Shown here piece by piece: positions 1-11,850 of a DNA stretch of 64,000 nucleotides (its first letter is position 1; every line of letters starts with the position of its first letter). The stretch covers positions 56,430,397 to 56,494,396 of the forward strand of contig CM042087.1 in NCBI GenBank assembly GCA_023512835.1, written 5' to 3'. The stretch is from Taxillus chinensis (taxonomy: Eukaryota; Streptophyta; Magnoliopsida; Santalales; Loranthaceae). Below the pieces are notes generated by a model that saw nothing but the letters and a program-made list of their open reading frames with translations, was not told where the DNA came from and did no database searches. A program made the position numbers and the translations under genes.

Positions 1-308
1 AAGCATCAAGCAGGGTGCCTCGAACATAGGGTTTGTGTGTTTCCTGAGCTTAGTATCGTCGAGCATCAAGCGTCGAGCATAGGGCTCGAGCAATTGAGCA
101 GTGTTGTTATGGTGTAGTTTCCAGTGGTCCAAAAGCTTTATAACCCACATTTGGGGTATAAAATAAATCCTTATGCCTTTTTAAGGATACGATTCTGGAA
201 CTAGCTCCTTATAATTTTCAGAGGTGTGGAGGGTGGCTATTATGTTGGTATTCAGTGGTTGAACTGGTATATTTAGCAGTTGAGCTTGTGTTAATAGGTG
301 ACTGTAGC
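1..308. mobile_element. Probable flank of an old LTR, left of a TRIM insertion
   Basis: No gene is visible here. The TRIM that follows is flanked by a near-match 5-bp duplication, so this stretch and 3093-3910 should once have been contiguous. Because 3093-3910 is clearly the 3' part of a family-A LTR, this stretch is inferred to be the more diverged middle of the same LTR. I could not align it convincingly to the other copies. Confidence 0.3.
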
Positions 309-3092
309 TATTGAGAAGTTGTCCTATACGGAAAGAATTGGGAAAGCCAGGAAGGTTAATATAGTGGAGTAGGCCCACATTGTCACAACGCGTTGTAAAG
401 TCGTGTGGGCCGATGTGGCGAGCCCAAAGCAGATAATATTATGATATATGGGTGGACATATGCCTTGACCCGATCCTAACAAGTGGTATCAGGGCCTAAT
501 TGTCCACTAAAAGGTATTTCATGATATCGAAAGTCTTTTCAATATGGTGTGGTCGAGCGGCATGTAGTGTGTGGTGGTATTAGATTGGAATACAATCCTT
601 TATCACTAGGTGATCGAATCAGTATGATCTCAATCATGATGTGGATTGAGGGAGTGCGCAAGGAAAATTCCATGATGGTCCCATATGGTGGCAGCTCAGT
701 TCCAAAGGTGTGTCCTATGATATGGTTCGATGTGTGATGAAAGGGGAGATTGTTGGGAGTTGTCTCACATGGAAAGAATTGGAGAAGCCAAAGAAGTTAA
801 TATAGTGGAGTAGGCCCAAATTGTCATAATGCGTTTTAAAGCCGTGTGGGCCGATGTGGTGAGCCCAAAGTAGATAATATAAGGCGGACTTATGCCTTGG
901 CATGTCACGCCCCCGAATCCCAGGGAACCCGGAACCGGGTACATGACTTCCCCTTGCCCGCACCCGATAGGTCAAGGGGTTGGTGACTAGTACCAAAGGA
1001 GACTACACCGCGGGTGCTGTGTCAAATATGCAACCATATACAGTCATACATCAAGGGTAATCCTGTACTTTCTCATATATCATCATGCATACAATGAGTC
1101 AAATAGTCATACAGACATCACATCACAAACAGTATACAAATACAACTTTTCACGGACCAATGTCCGGGATATCACATAAAACAATACATAATATAATACT
1201 GTATCATACATAAGAGTAGTGGGCGTCCTCCTGGAAGAAAGTCCTCCACTAGTCTTGGGTCACACCTGAAAAAGGAAAACAGCAAGTAGGGGCGAGCGAC
1301 AAGCTCAGTAGGTGACCCCAACATTCCACATCATGCAAACATACAAGTCTATACTACATGTTTTGTGTACTCGTGCACTGTGTAGTGTGCAGAATCATCA
1401 GGACTCAGCCTGCAAACAAACATCAGGACCCAGCCTGCCCACATAGGACAGCTTGTCCATGATCTTCCACGGGATCCCAGCTCAGGGCACTCAGTCCTAG
1501 CTCCACAAGCTCAACGGCTCAACTGAAGCCTTAGCCTGTCCACAGCGTAATATGCCCGGCCACAGTCGCCACACAGGCCTGCCATCGGTGCATATGCTTG
1601 CCACGTCAACCACATAGCACCATCGGTGCATCACGGTGAGAACCCAACAAGTCATGGAACCCAAGTCCCAAATCCACAAACCAACATACCAACACCAATA
1701 TGGTTTTAAGGTGTACAACACTCCCTTTAGAACTGTAGTCAGTCTTCACAAGTCGATCATCATTCCTTGACTAAGGAAGGAGATACCCATAGGAGTTGTT
1801 TTCTTGAAATAAAAAGTCCCGGCATTGGGTTCCCACATCATAACTAAAATAATCTGATTTTTGGGGATTTTTTTGATATGTTTAACCCCACTTTCCAAAA
1901 ATTCACCTCTACGAAAAACTAGATTTTTCGAAGATTTTACACTAAATCTCAATTTTCACATTTTGAAAGAGTGAGAATTAATTTTTTTAGTGTCTAGTTA
2001 CACTGTTGGAGCTGCGACTCGTACCTGGAGCTGCGACTCGTAGCTGGAGCTGCGACTCATAGCTGCGTAGCACGCCTCGAAGACTCGAAGCGGATCTTCG
2101 ATCTTCGACCTTCGGACTACAACCTTACGAACTACGAACCTTCGAACTACGAACTATGAACCTTTGAACTACGGGTTTACGAACTATGACCCTACGACCC
2201 AGAACTTCGGATTTTCGTCAGTTAGTAACGCGCCCAGGGTACTGTTCATCATCGTTTTTGTCTGTTCTTCGTCTGGAATTAACCCAGCAACCCCCAGACG
2301 CTCCCAAACATGCATTTTACGCTACAGACTACGATATCTACCTAAAAATGCATCCATAACGCCTCTAAATCGCACAGTAACAGTAGAAATACGCACATAT
2401 AATTGCAAATTCGATAAATCTAGATGTAAACCCAGATTTCCATGGTTGACTTCTCAACCATCATGAAATACACAGTTATACACCCCCAAATCACATAAAC
2501 ACATCTTTACAATGATCTAAATCAGTTCTTAACCACAGATCTTATGCTTAATCTTTAGATCTAACCCAGAATTGGATTTCCCCCAAAATCTAAGGTTCAT
2601 GCTCAAATTCATAAATCATGATAAATTCGTGCAGATCCAAAACAGAATCAAGATAAGGAGTTTAAGGACACCTACCTGGAGTGATTCTTTGAACTCCACG
2701 AACCCAAATTGCCCCAAATCGCCAAGGCATCAAGCTCCAAGCTCTCTCTCTCTCTCTCTCAAATGCACAAACGTGATAGCATAAAGTGAAAGCTCTTTTT
2801 TTGGTCCCGAACTCCAAATTGAGTCAAATTACAGTCAAAACGCTCGAAATAACGAGTACAACACTAAACAGATATTATTACACCCAAATGACCGCCCAAA
2901 CGCAAAGTCAATCAATAAACCCCAAAAAGTCAATAATCGGGTCAAACGGGGCCCCGACACGGAATCGGGCCCAGGTACAGTCAAAATGCTCACATTGACG
3001 ACTACACTACCATCCAGATCATTGTATTCCCATAGAATAGCTATCTCTCAAAACTACCAAAATATGAGTCTTTACATGGCCCGATTCTAACA
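309..3092 (+). mobile_element. TRIM retrotransposon with both LTRs, second LTR interrupted
   Basis: This is a non-coding terminal-repeat retrotransposon in miniature. The 5' LTR is 309-481, ending GATCCTAACA. A primer-binding site TGGTATCAGGGC (initiator tRNA-Met type) lies at 484-495, the short internal region runs to 750 with a purine tract AAAGGGGAGAT just before the 3' LTR, and the 3' LTR is 751-902 plus 3077-3092. A 2.17 kb solo LTR (903-3076) has landed inside the 3' LTR. The flanks GTAGC (304-308) and GTGGC (3093-3097) look like a 5-bp target duplication with one mismatch. Related copies are at 42341-42960 and 56686-57065. Without the nested LTR the element is about 610 bp and needs proteins supplied in trans. 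Confidence 0.8.
903..3076 (-). mobile_element. Solo LTR, family A, nested in the TRIM
   Basis: Read on the plus strand it starts TGTCACGCCCCC and ends GAGTCTTTACA, so on the minus strand it is TGTAAAGACTC...GGGGGCGTGACA, with TG..CA ends. The same 2.2-2.4 kb sequence recurs at 35467-38241 and partially at 3093-3910, 16211-18068 and 34464-35466. Flanks TGGCA and TGGCC match at four of five bases, and the TRIM's own second LTR resumes exactly after it. No internal region or second LTR is present, so it is a solo LTR left by recombination. ORFs inside it have no protein-family signature. Confidence 0.8.
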
Positions 3093-3657
3093 GTGGCCCC
3101 TAGAATAAGGTACCCTTGAGTGGGTACGGCCCTTATTGGTTGTAGTAGGCTGAGGCCTGAGATGAGCTCTTGGTAAGCTGATATTGGACCTTGTTGGGTG
3201 AGGCAATTGTTAGGTTGTTGTGAGACAAGCGGAGGCTTGAGTTAAGTTGTTGAGCTCATGGTGCTAGGGCTGAGTTTCCTGAGTGGAGGATCCTCATGGT
3301 GATTATGATCAAGATGACTCCTGTTGTAGATGAGACGGGTCATGATGCTTGTTTGCAGGTTGAGTCTTGATGATTGTGCACATTATACAACGCACGAGTA
3401 CACTAAACATGAAGTATAGACTTATCTATTTTGTATAGTATAGTGATGTGAGTTATGGGGTCACCTACTGAGTTTGTAGCTCACCCCTACTTTGTTGTAT
3501 ACCATTTCGAGTGCGACTCAAGACAAGTGGAGGACTTTTTTCTATGATGACATGTCCACTACTTTGATGTATGATAAAGTACTATATTTTGTATTTATTG
3601 TATGTTATATCTCGGACATGAGTCTACTGATAGTTGCATTTGCACATTGTTTGTGAT

Positions 3658-3706
<49 letters not shown>

Positions 3707-3910
3707 GACTATTGACATATTGTATGCATGATGATGTATGAGAAAGTACATGCTTATCCTTGATGTATGATTATACAGATTTGCATGATTAAGGCAGCAC
3801 CTGCGGTATAGTCTTTATTGGTACTTGTCACTAACCCTTAATTATTCGGGTGTGGGAAAAGGGAAGTCACGTTCTTAGTTTTAGGTTCCTTGGAATTTGG
3901 GGGCGTGACA
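3093..3910 (+). mobile_element. Family A LTR, 3' portion
   Basis: About 800 bp parallels the 3' third of the family A LTR at 37100-38241, including the segment before CACCTACTGAG, the block around GTATGCATGATGATGTATG and the end GGGGGCGTGACA at 3910. It is more diverged than the other copies and has a 45-bp AT run that they lack. The TRIM at 309-3092 inserted into it. Confidence 0.6.
3661..3705. repeat. (AT)n microsatellite
   Basis: An uninterrupted AT dinucleotide run of 45 bp inside the family A LTR remnant. Confidence 0.95.
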
Positions 3911-5800
3911 TGTAAAGTCTAATTAGGGTAATGTAAGCAATAGTTGGGGAGGTGTAGTAGCATGGGGTATTTAGGGTAAAGGCAGGGGCAAGGGCAAGGG
4001 CAAGGGAAAGGGATAAACATCTAGTAAACAGGATGTCATGTTGAGGAGCCTATTCCTAATAGTTTAGTTAACCCATTAGTTCTATCATATTTTAGGGACC
4101 ATATTGCCTCTCAAATATATGGTCCAGCTAGGATATAAGAATTTATAATTACATTTCTTTATTAATATTTTGTATTAATAAAAATATTAATATACAATAT
4201 CATTAACTGACATCTAATTATAGTAGTAGGCAAATGTTGTTCGATTCGAGATAGAATATTAATTCAATTTCTCGAAGTAGTCCCTTATCTTGAAGTATCT
4301 GACTGAGATCTTGAGGTAGTAGGATGACATAGTACGATTTAAGACAGAATCTTAGTTTGATATATTGAAGTAGTCCCTTATCTTGAAGTAATTGACTGAT
4401 ATCTCAAAGTAATTAATAAGCTGACATAATTTGGTTCAAGAAAAAAAAAATCTTTGTTTGATACGGAGATAAGTTAATGGCAATTCACAAAAATGATACA
4501 GAAAAGCTTCGTATTTTGTTTGCATCCATTGAATCTCCTAAGCTGACGTGTTATCATTCCATCAGTGACTCACCATGTAGCGATCTTTGTATATATCACT
4601 AGAATCTGGACCCTTATTTTTATAAGATGCTAGCATATCTAACTTTCACCGATATTTAAAAAAAATACCCACAAAAATATGTTGTCTAAGTGGTGCGCTA
4701 TGTTAGCATGTTTGCTATGGTGACACTGAAAAAAGGGACATCTTAAGTACATTAGCAAGCCAACGAAAATAAGTCATTAGCAAGCCAACGAAATTCTTGA
4801 ACAAACATGAAGGAGACCCTTTGCATAAGCCTTTTCACGCATATTTGACGTGACAATATCTTATTGGTTTTGATTAAATTACGAGTTAGACCTAACCAAA
4901 TCACTATGCCAATAGAATATTGCCACACCAGTTATACGTGGAAAGGCCTACATACAGGATTTGCATATAGACCTTTTCATGTGAAAACGAAGCTCCTTGA
5001 AATATGGGAGGAGGCACACATTCTTCTAGGCCTTAATGTCACAAGGTTAGACTTACGACTTTACTAACCTATGTGACACTTAGTTACCTTATGAGTGAAA
5101 CTAATCCAAGTAGAATCGATTTTAGGTAATTAAGAAATAAAGAAATCGAAAGTCGTAAAGTAGTTAAAAGTGAGAAAACTTATATTTGATTTTGTATTAT
5201 AGGAATGCTTTATAATGACAATTATAAATTCAACACTAGAGCAACGCTCTATACATAGATTTAATGCCTATTTCATATTCGCTACCGGGAGACATACAAG
5301 TGGTTTCTCTTTATATGATGATTTTACCTATCTCTTTTTCACTTTATGAGTTATATAAACATTAAAATGATAAAAAAAATATTAATGTATTGTGTGGTAC
5401 TACTTGAGTGTGACATTATATTTCATGGTGACTATAAGAGCATTAGTAGCAAATTCTCTAAAAAAGTCTGTTTTCTTATATTTAGGAAAAAAATTAAAAT
5501 TATAAAATATTTCCACAATATATACAATATTTTTTAATATATTAAAAAGACTATACTTTCCATATAGTTATTAAATTATATATAAAAAAAATTTCCAACA
5601 TCTTTCTTTTACGTTTTCATAATATTTACTTTTATTTTATATTAAATTATAAAAAAAATATTAAATATTATTTTAATAATATATAAAGATATTTAAAAAT
5701 TTATTGTGATGTATATTTATATAATAAAAAAAAATTATTTAAACTGAAAAATTAATAAAAATCTTACGTGACTGTACTAAATTAACAAATTGGTCTCATT
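3911..5800. other. AT-rich intergenic DNA upstream of MIOX copy 1
   Basis: No coding gene is supported. It holds a short GGGCAA purine repeat (3981-4012), the tandem repeat at 4242-4500 and long A/T-rich tracts. Around 5430-5530 is a segment resembling 25260-25345 and 25640-25725 (AGTAG...TTCTTTAAA...GT...TTTTCTTATATTTAG style), probably a shared miniature repeat whose ends I could not define. Confidence 0.5.
4242..4500. repeat. Degenerate tandem repeat, period about 92-99 bp
   Basis: The unit begins CGATTCGAGATAGAATATTA at 4242 and recurs as CGATTTAAGACAGAATCTTA at 4334 and more weakly near 4433. Each of the first two units contains GAAGTAGTCCCTTATCTTGA. There are about two and a half copies with no coding potential. 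Confidence 0.75.
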
Positions 5801-6404
5801 TTTAGGCGTACGAGGTGTTTTTTTTTTTTTTTTTTTGCGCCCGTTATACTACTTTCATGTTTTGGAAGTTTGACGGCCACAGCAGGTCAAATTAAGCAAC
5901 CGATCGGCCGTCACTGACTCGGTGCCGCGTCATTTGCGAGTACAGCACTGCTGTCTCCAACGGCAAACCCGCTCAAGTAAACCTTCGTTCGATCAATTCG
6001 CGGTGCTACTGAAATAATGTACGTATCCACGCCAACCTGACTCAGCGATTTTATGAAAATCCCTACTATTCTTCACACCAACCAACTGCCTTCTCCTCAT
6101 TTCCCGAACGCGTGGCGGGCACACAACAGAGGCGTATCAAACACGCGCCACAGGGGAGAGTGGGAAAAGGGTCCACCGCAAGTGATACGTTAGCATCCTT
6201 ATCCAGAATCAGAAAAACATGGTCGTAGGAAAAAAAAAACATATTTGGATGGAGAATTACTCTTTTAGGTTCCAGGTTTGTGAAATTGTATATAAACCCA
6301 GGTTGTCATCACTGCCAAAGCAGCATCCATCTACGTATACCTTCACCTGCATTTCTGGTTTTGGAGGACCTTTAATTTTTATTATTATTTTTATCCGACA
6401 TAAG
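5801..6404 (+). promoter_or_regulatory. MIOX copy 1 promoter and 5' UTR
   Basis: A TATA box TATATAAA lies at 6289-6296, about 110 bp before the ATG, giving a short 5' UTR. Further upstream, CTGACTCAGCGATTTTA (near 6036-6055) is preceded by TCCACGCC, and the same block precedes MIOX copy 2 near 28505-28531. TGACTCA is a bZIP (GCN4/AP-1-like) core. Both promoters also share a CACACGCGCC block and a poly-T tract farther upstream. Their conservation shows that the duplication included the promoter. Confidence 0.7.
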
Positions 6405-8512
6405 ATGACGATCCTCATTGCACAGCCTGAACTTGGTACGCATCTTCTCTGGCTATAAGTTTCTTTCTTTTTTGTTTTCTGCGTGTATGTGTTTGTCATT
6501 TATATAAATAATTAATATTGTTTGAAATCGCTTGTTAGTGACTTGGAAATGAGGCTTTCATTCATTCATTATTAGTATTATTATTGCTCTTAATTAGAAT
6601 CTCGGCATGAACACGAGGAGAACAGCCTACCATCAGCAGACGTGAAGGATTTGGTATTAGATACTTTCGAAAATGGGTTTTTGGCACCCGATGTGAATGC
6701 ATTCGGTCACTCTTTCAGGTCTATTTTTAGTTCTTTCGTTGGTCATTTGATATTTGGAGCCAAGTTATTATATGTGATAAAAAGAGAAGCTCCAATTAAT
6801 CAGGCTAAATATTAAATGTTTAATGACAGAGATTATGAGAATCACCAAAGCCAAAGACAGAAGGGCGTGGAAGAGTTCTATCGTCTGCAACACATCAACC
6901 AAACCTATGACTTCGTAAGTAGAACATTCCCAAGTGTGTTTCTTCTGGTTCTTTAAATCTATAATAAATCTAATATAATTTACGTGTATTGGGGTTATTA
7001 TTCGTCAATATGGCTGCTGGGTTAATAAGTATAGATCATTTTGTTTTATAACAATGCAGGTGAAGAGAATGAGGGAAGAGTATGGCAAGCTTGATAAGGT
7101 GGAAATGAGCATATGGGAATGCTGCGAGCTTCTAAACGAAGTAGTAGACGACAGCGACCCAGACTTGGATGAACCCCAAATTGAACACTTGCTTCAAACG
7201 GCTGAGGCCATTAGGAAAGACTACCCCAGCGAAGATTGGCTTCATTTGACTGCCCTCATCCATGGTACGTTTGTATTTTATTGGTAATTAATAAATTTTT
7301 AAAAAAATATTTTATACTGATCCACACCTTTAATTACCTAGCTAGCTAGTACCAAAAACACAAAAAGAAAAGAAAAGAAGAAGCTTGCGCATGCCCATGC
7401 TTTAGTAGTTGGATAATATACAACCAATTTTATTGATTTACTAATAAATATAATGTAGTGCAGATCTTGGGAAGGTGCTGCTTCTTCCCAGCTTTGGAGC
7501 ACTACCACAGTGGGCAGTTGTTGGGGACACTTTCCCTCTGGGGTGTGCTTTCGATGAATCAATTGTTCATCACAAGGTGATTACTTAATTAACTATATTC
7601 AAGTGATGATTAACAATGTATTGAATATTGATTTATTAATCAACTTCCCTTTCTTTTTCTTTTTCTTTTTGTTTGGATTTCAGTATTTTAAGGACAATGA
7701 GGATTTCAGTAATCCAGCTTATAGGACCAAGAATGGTATCTACACAAAGGGATGTGGATTGAACAATGTGACGATATCGTGGGGTCATGACGACTACATG
7801 TATTTGGTATGTCTCTTACTTTGACTAATTTTTTACTGTAATAATCAAGCCTTTGCAATTGTCGATCGGAAGTTGATATGTAATATTTAAACCATGCAGG
7901 TGGCGACAGAAAATAAGACAACCCTACCTTCAGCTGGGTTGTTCATAATTCGATATCACTCTTTCTATCGTACGAATCAGTTGACTACTTCAATTATTAG
8001 TATTACAACTTATGAGTGAAAGATGTTGATATAGTTGCCATTGTTATGTATTGTAGCTTTACATAGGAATGAGGCTTATACCCACCTGATGAACGAAGAG
8101 GATTCTGAAAATTTCAAGTGGCTTAAAGTATTCAAGTGAGCATCTATTTTTCTCACTTCAATCGACTTAAAGGTTATTGTAGGATTAGGAACCCATCCGC
8201 ATTAATATCTTCAATGTGAATAAAAGCTAAAGTAAAATTCTAATTTTGGCTTTTTTTTGAATCTAGCAAATATGACCTGTACAGCAAGAGCAAAGTCAGG
8301 ATCGACGTTGAAAAAGTTAAGCCATATTATCTGTCACTTACTGAAAAGGTAGAGAACATATTTCTTAATCAAAGCATAATTACATGATTTGAGAATTAAT
8401 TTATAAAAGGAATAGAAAACCTTAATTTTGCCACAGATATATATATATATAACTATTGATTTAGATTTCGTTGAATCCAATGCAGTATTTTCCTTCCAAG
8501 CTCAAGTGGTAA
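6405..8512 (+). CDS. MIOX: myo-Inositol oxygenase, copy 1 (10 exons)
   Basis: This non-haem di-iron oxygenase cleaves myo-inositol with O2 to D-glucuronate, the entry to the cytosolic inositol route to UDP-glucuronate for pectin and hemicellulose. Exons: 6405-6435, 6598-6718, 6830-6914, 7060-7264, 7464-7576, 7684-7806, 7900-7969, 8057-8135, 8267-8348, 8486-8512. Together they make 936 nt, or 311 residues, the normal plant MIOX length. Every intron is GT..AG and the frame stays open. Putative iron ligands, by correspondence to the animal enzyme, are all present: His122 (EHLLQTAE), His147-Asp148 (LIHDLGK), His220 (SWGHDDYMY), His246 (RYHSFYPLH) and Asp279 (NKYDLYSK). The start [10 protein letters not shown] is the family N-terminus and follows a TATA box by about 110 bp. 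There is no signal peptide. It is paired with the copy at 28785. Nothing suggests it is broken. Confidence 0.95.
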
Positions 8513-8789
8513 GAAAAAGCTCATCGTGCGAGAAAAAAAGTAGGTAAACAAGAGGGTTGATGTTCTTCTCCACCACAGATTTAGTTTATTTTATTGGCGA
8601 CGCAGAGTCTTCAGCGCTGTGACGCTGTCCCTGGTGCCGGCCGTGATATGGGCCTAGTTTATTGTGTTTTGTATGTTATATTTGTTAATTTTCTTCATTT
8701 GAAGGAGGCTATGATGTGTTGGATGTAATATTTTACTTATGATGAATCCGTACCCTAGAGAAATTCCAAAATATTGGGCGGTAGCAATT
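8513..8789. other. MIOX copy 1 3' flank
   Basis: This is the 3' UTR and flank, with no ORF of note. A short GC-rich patch (8598-8655) breaks the AT-rich context. The decayed Copia 3' LTR begins about 8790. Confidence 0.5.
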
Positions 8790-9575
8790 GGATTAAATAT
8801 TAATGTTATATAATATAAGATAATAGTAAAATTAAGTAAAATCAAATCTCAAAAGAAATCAAAGCAAAGAATATTAAACACCAAGATTACTTAGAAAATT
8901 CAAGAACTTTTATTATTTAGTAGGAACATAAATGATGGACAAATCTTTACTTTGACATAAATTTTATCACTGCAAGCATAAATTTGTAAAAAGCAGCAAA
9001 ATAAATTTTCATCTCTACCACAAAACCTTAAAGGTAACAATCAATGAACATCGATCAAGTCCAAGTAATACTCAAACTTGGTCATCATATTTGAAGAATT
9101 ATGAAAAATGCTGATTTTGCTCACAACACATCACCATGAGCAATGACATCACGCATAAAATGATAATGAATATCAATATATTTTGTTTTCTCATAATACA
9201 TCTGATTTTTTGTGATAAATATAACACTTTGATTATCACTAAATAAGGAACTGATGTGCAGATTTTCACTTAATTCATTAAAGAGTCCCTTCAACCAAAT
9301 AGCAACCACCAAAAGCAAAGCAATTGATAACACAACCACCAAAAATAATATACATATACTCTGCTTCAATAGACAAAGCAACTGTAGACTGTAAAATAAC
9401 TTTTCAATTGATAACACAACCACCAAAAGTAAAAACATATCTTGTAAGAGATCTTCTTTTATCTAAGTCTCCAACAAAATCAGAATCAACATATCTCAAT
9501 GACTTCATCTCTAGTTTTACAAAACTATAAGCAAACATCAGTGACATTACACAAGTATTTGAAAATCCACTAAAT
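8790..9575 (-). mobile_element. Ty1/Copia element, 3' part: RNase H end and 3' LTR
   Basis: Minus-strand translation of about 9120-9575 gives the C-terminal Copia RNase H: a VDSDFVGDLDKRRSLT-type motif, then a FSDNQSVIFI segment and a KYIDIHYHF(M)RD segment. Frameshifts and stops interrupt it. The adjoining AT-rich block (about 8790-9000) resembles the 5' LTR-like block at 22816-23000, so it is read as the 3' LTR; its edges are approximate. The upstream part of the same element resumes at about 19279 in the same orientation and at the adjoining coding position, so the two pieces are one Copia split by a large insertion. Confidence 0.75.
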
Positions 9576-11149
9576 TGTCATAATGACTTGGGTTTGAGGT
9601 TCTTGGAGATACCCCTGTGATGGGAAATGCATTTGGGAAAACTAATATCATTATAGTGATGAACTTGTCAAACAATGCGTTTTGACAGTAATTAGATGCG
9701 ATTTAGAGTTAGAACCCTGTAAAGGAATTTTAATTATTTTTTGATCTTTTTGGGCAAAAAGTATAAAAGGGGAAGGGAAGAACTGTAATCCTCAAATTCA
9801 AACTTGTTTTTGCTTTTTTAGAGAAAGAAAGAGATGATGAAGAGAGAAAAAGCATGGAGAAGTGGAATTAGGGCATTCCTGACTCAAATCAACTGCAATT
9901 GAAGTAAGGATTCATGTTCTAAACCTTCATTTACCTGTTTAATAGTGATTAAACTCATCTATAGTGATGAAATTCGTGATTTAGGATGCATATGGGTGAA
10001 ATGACTCATGTGCATGTTGATTGTAGAATTAAGTGATTTTAATAAGTTTTGAGCTATGGTAGTGTACCTAGGACTTGTTAAAACATGTTTGTAGAATGTT
10101 TTTGGTGATTTTAAGGCATGAGATGCCATAAAATTTGAGTTGTAGTGGCCAAATTCGGGGTTTGTCGGAGGCTAATCACGGCTGACGAGGTGTTTAGGGT
10201 GGTGTTGACCTGATCGGTTACGGCCGGGATTCGATCAATTGTGGCCAATAGAGAGCTGAAGGTATTTCGGTAAATCGGTTGTGGCCAGTTTATGGTTCAT
10301 CGCGGCCAGTGGGGTTTGGTCATGATCGTTTTGGGTTGGTCGCAACTTAGAGAGAGCTGGAATACACTGATGCGATCCATCGTAGCTGGGTTAGCGTCTG
10401 CCACGATCGGAGGGGTCGTGGCTGGTGGGAGGTCTGCCGTGGCTGATATGTGTTATGGCATTGATTTTCGGCGGTCAGGATGGGGACCGTTGGCTGGTAT
10501 GTCGGCTGGTCATATGCGATGGGCTTGTTTACTCTGTTTTCAGTGCTATATAGCCTAGGTTGAGTCCTAAGGGGCTCTAGATGCGCCAGAGTGGTCATGA
10601 ATATGTGGTTTGGGGCTAAAAGCCTATAATTGAGGGCATGGTTTGAGATTATACTTGTATGATTTGTGATATGAATAGGGATGACAACGGGACGGATTAA
10701 GACCAGGTAGTGAGTGACCCAATCCCACCCCGAACATGTAAAATAAATACCCGAACCCGCCCCATCCCGGTATCGGGGCAGTTTACCATGCCCTGAGCCC
10801 GTCCCGCCCCACCCTGCCCTGAAATTCTAATAATAGAACACTGCCCTGCCCGCCCCTCCCAAACACAATCATAGATTATTGATCTGACCCGACCCAATTT
10901 AACAATTATTATTCCAATTAAATCAAATGTGTAACATATAACATTTATAAGAAATCAACAAACCAGCCATCAAAACATTAATACTAACCATCCAAAAACT
11001 CAAATGAAACAATAATTCATACAAACCATTAATAAATATCAAATACAAAACAATAAAATGAAATATAGCTTTAAACATCCAAGTACCTAACCACTAAAAC
11101 CAACAAAATACAAAAGGCACATCCATTTGTTCAATTAATCCAACTTTCA

Positions 11150-11850
11150 TTTACATAATAATCATTTAAGATACTTTGAATGTCCATATCTTCTTGTTTT
11201 GTAGATAATGTGCCTACAAAATAAAAACAATTCAAAGAAATAGTTAGAAAAAACTTACAAATATAACATATTGGTAAATTATGATGATTTGAGAAAACCT
11301 ACAACCCATTTGCAAGAGATGTCATTATTCCTCTTTGTATTCTATAAATTCAAGAGGTTAATCAAATTCAAAAAGAATGATAACAATATGAGAATCAGTC
11401 ATGCATAATTAGAATTTAAAAATGATAATTCAAAGCAATCTAAAAATCCAAGTGACCTTTAAACTCCTAACTGGAATGAAAAACTACATATGGCCTTTAT
11501 GCTTATAAATAAAATTTAATTGTAAAAATCCTAGCAAGAGGGGCAGCATTGCAGTAATTAAACCCAGCTAGAATTTTATCATAATATACAACATTTATAA
11601 GCTATGAAACCCCCCACCCACTAGTTCTCTAATTATAAATAAGAAACACATATTAAAAGTCTGTATAATTTGAAAATCCTTACACATACATCCAATCTTT
11701 AAGTCATATTGCTTTCTTCCACGCTATTGACCCAACCTTTGTCGTCTTCATCATAATCATTCAAAATATTTTGAATATCCATATCTTCTTGTTTTATAGA
11801 TGATGTACCTATAAAAAAATCAATTCAAACAAATAGTCAAGAAAAATTAT
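11150..11850. repeat. Internal direct duplication within the hAT
   Basis: A segment of about 110 bp at 11155-11265 recurs at about 11755-11850. Both copies contain GTCCATATCTTCTTGTTTT or its one-base variant, followed by TAGATAATGTGCCT or TAGATGATGTACCT. They are in direct orientation about 593 bp apart, beyond the C-terminus of the transposase. Confidence 0.7.

Noticed and set aside
3661..3705. AT run as a possible matrix attachment or origin
   Set aside because: An AT microsatellite inside an LTR copy, absent from sister copies. No evidence for any such function.
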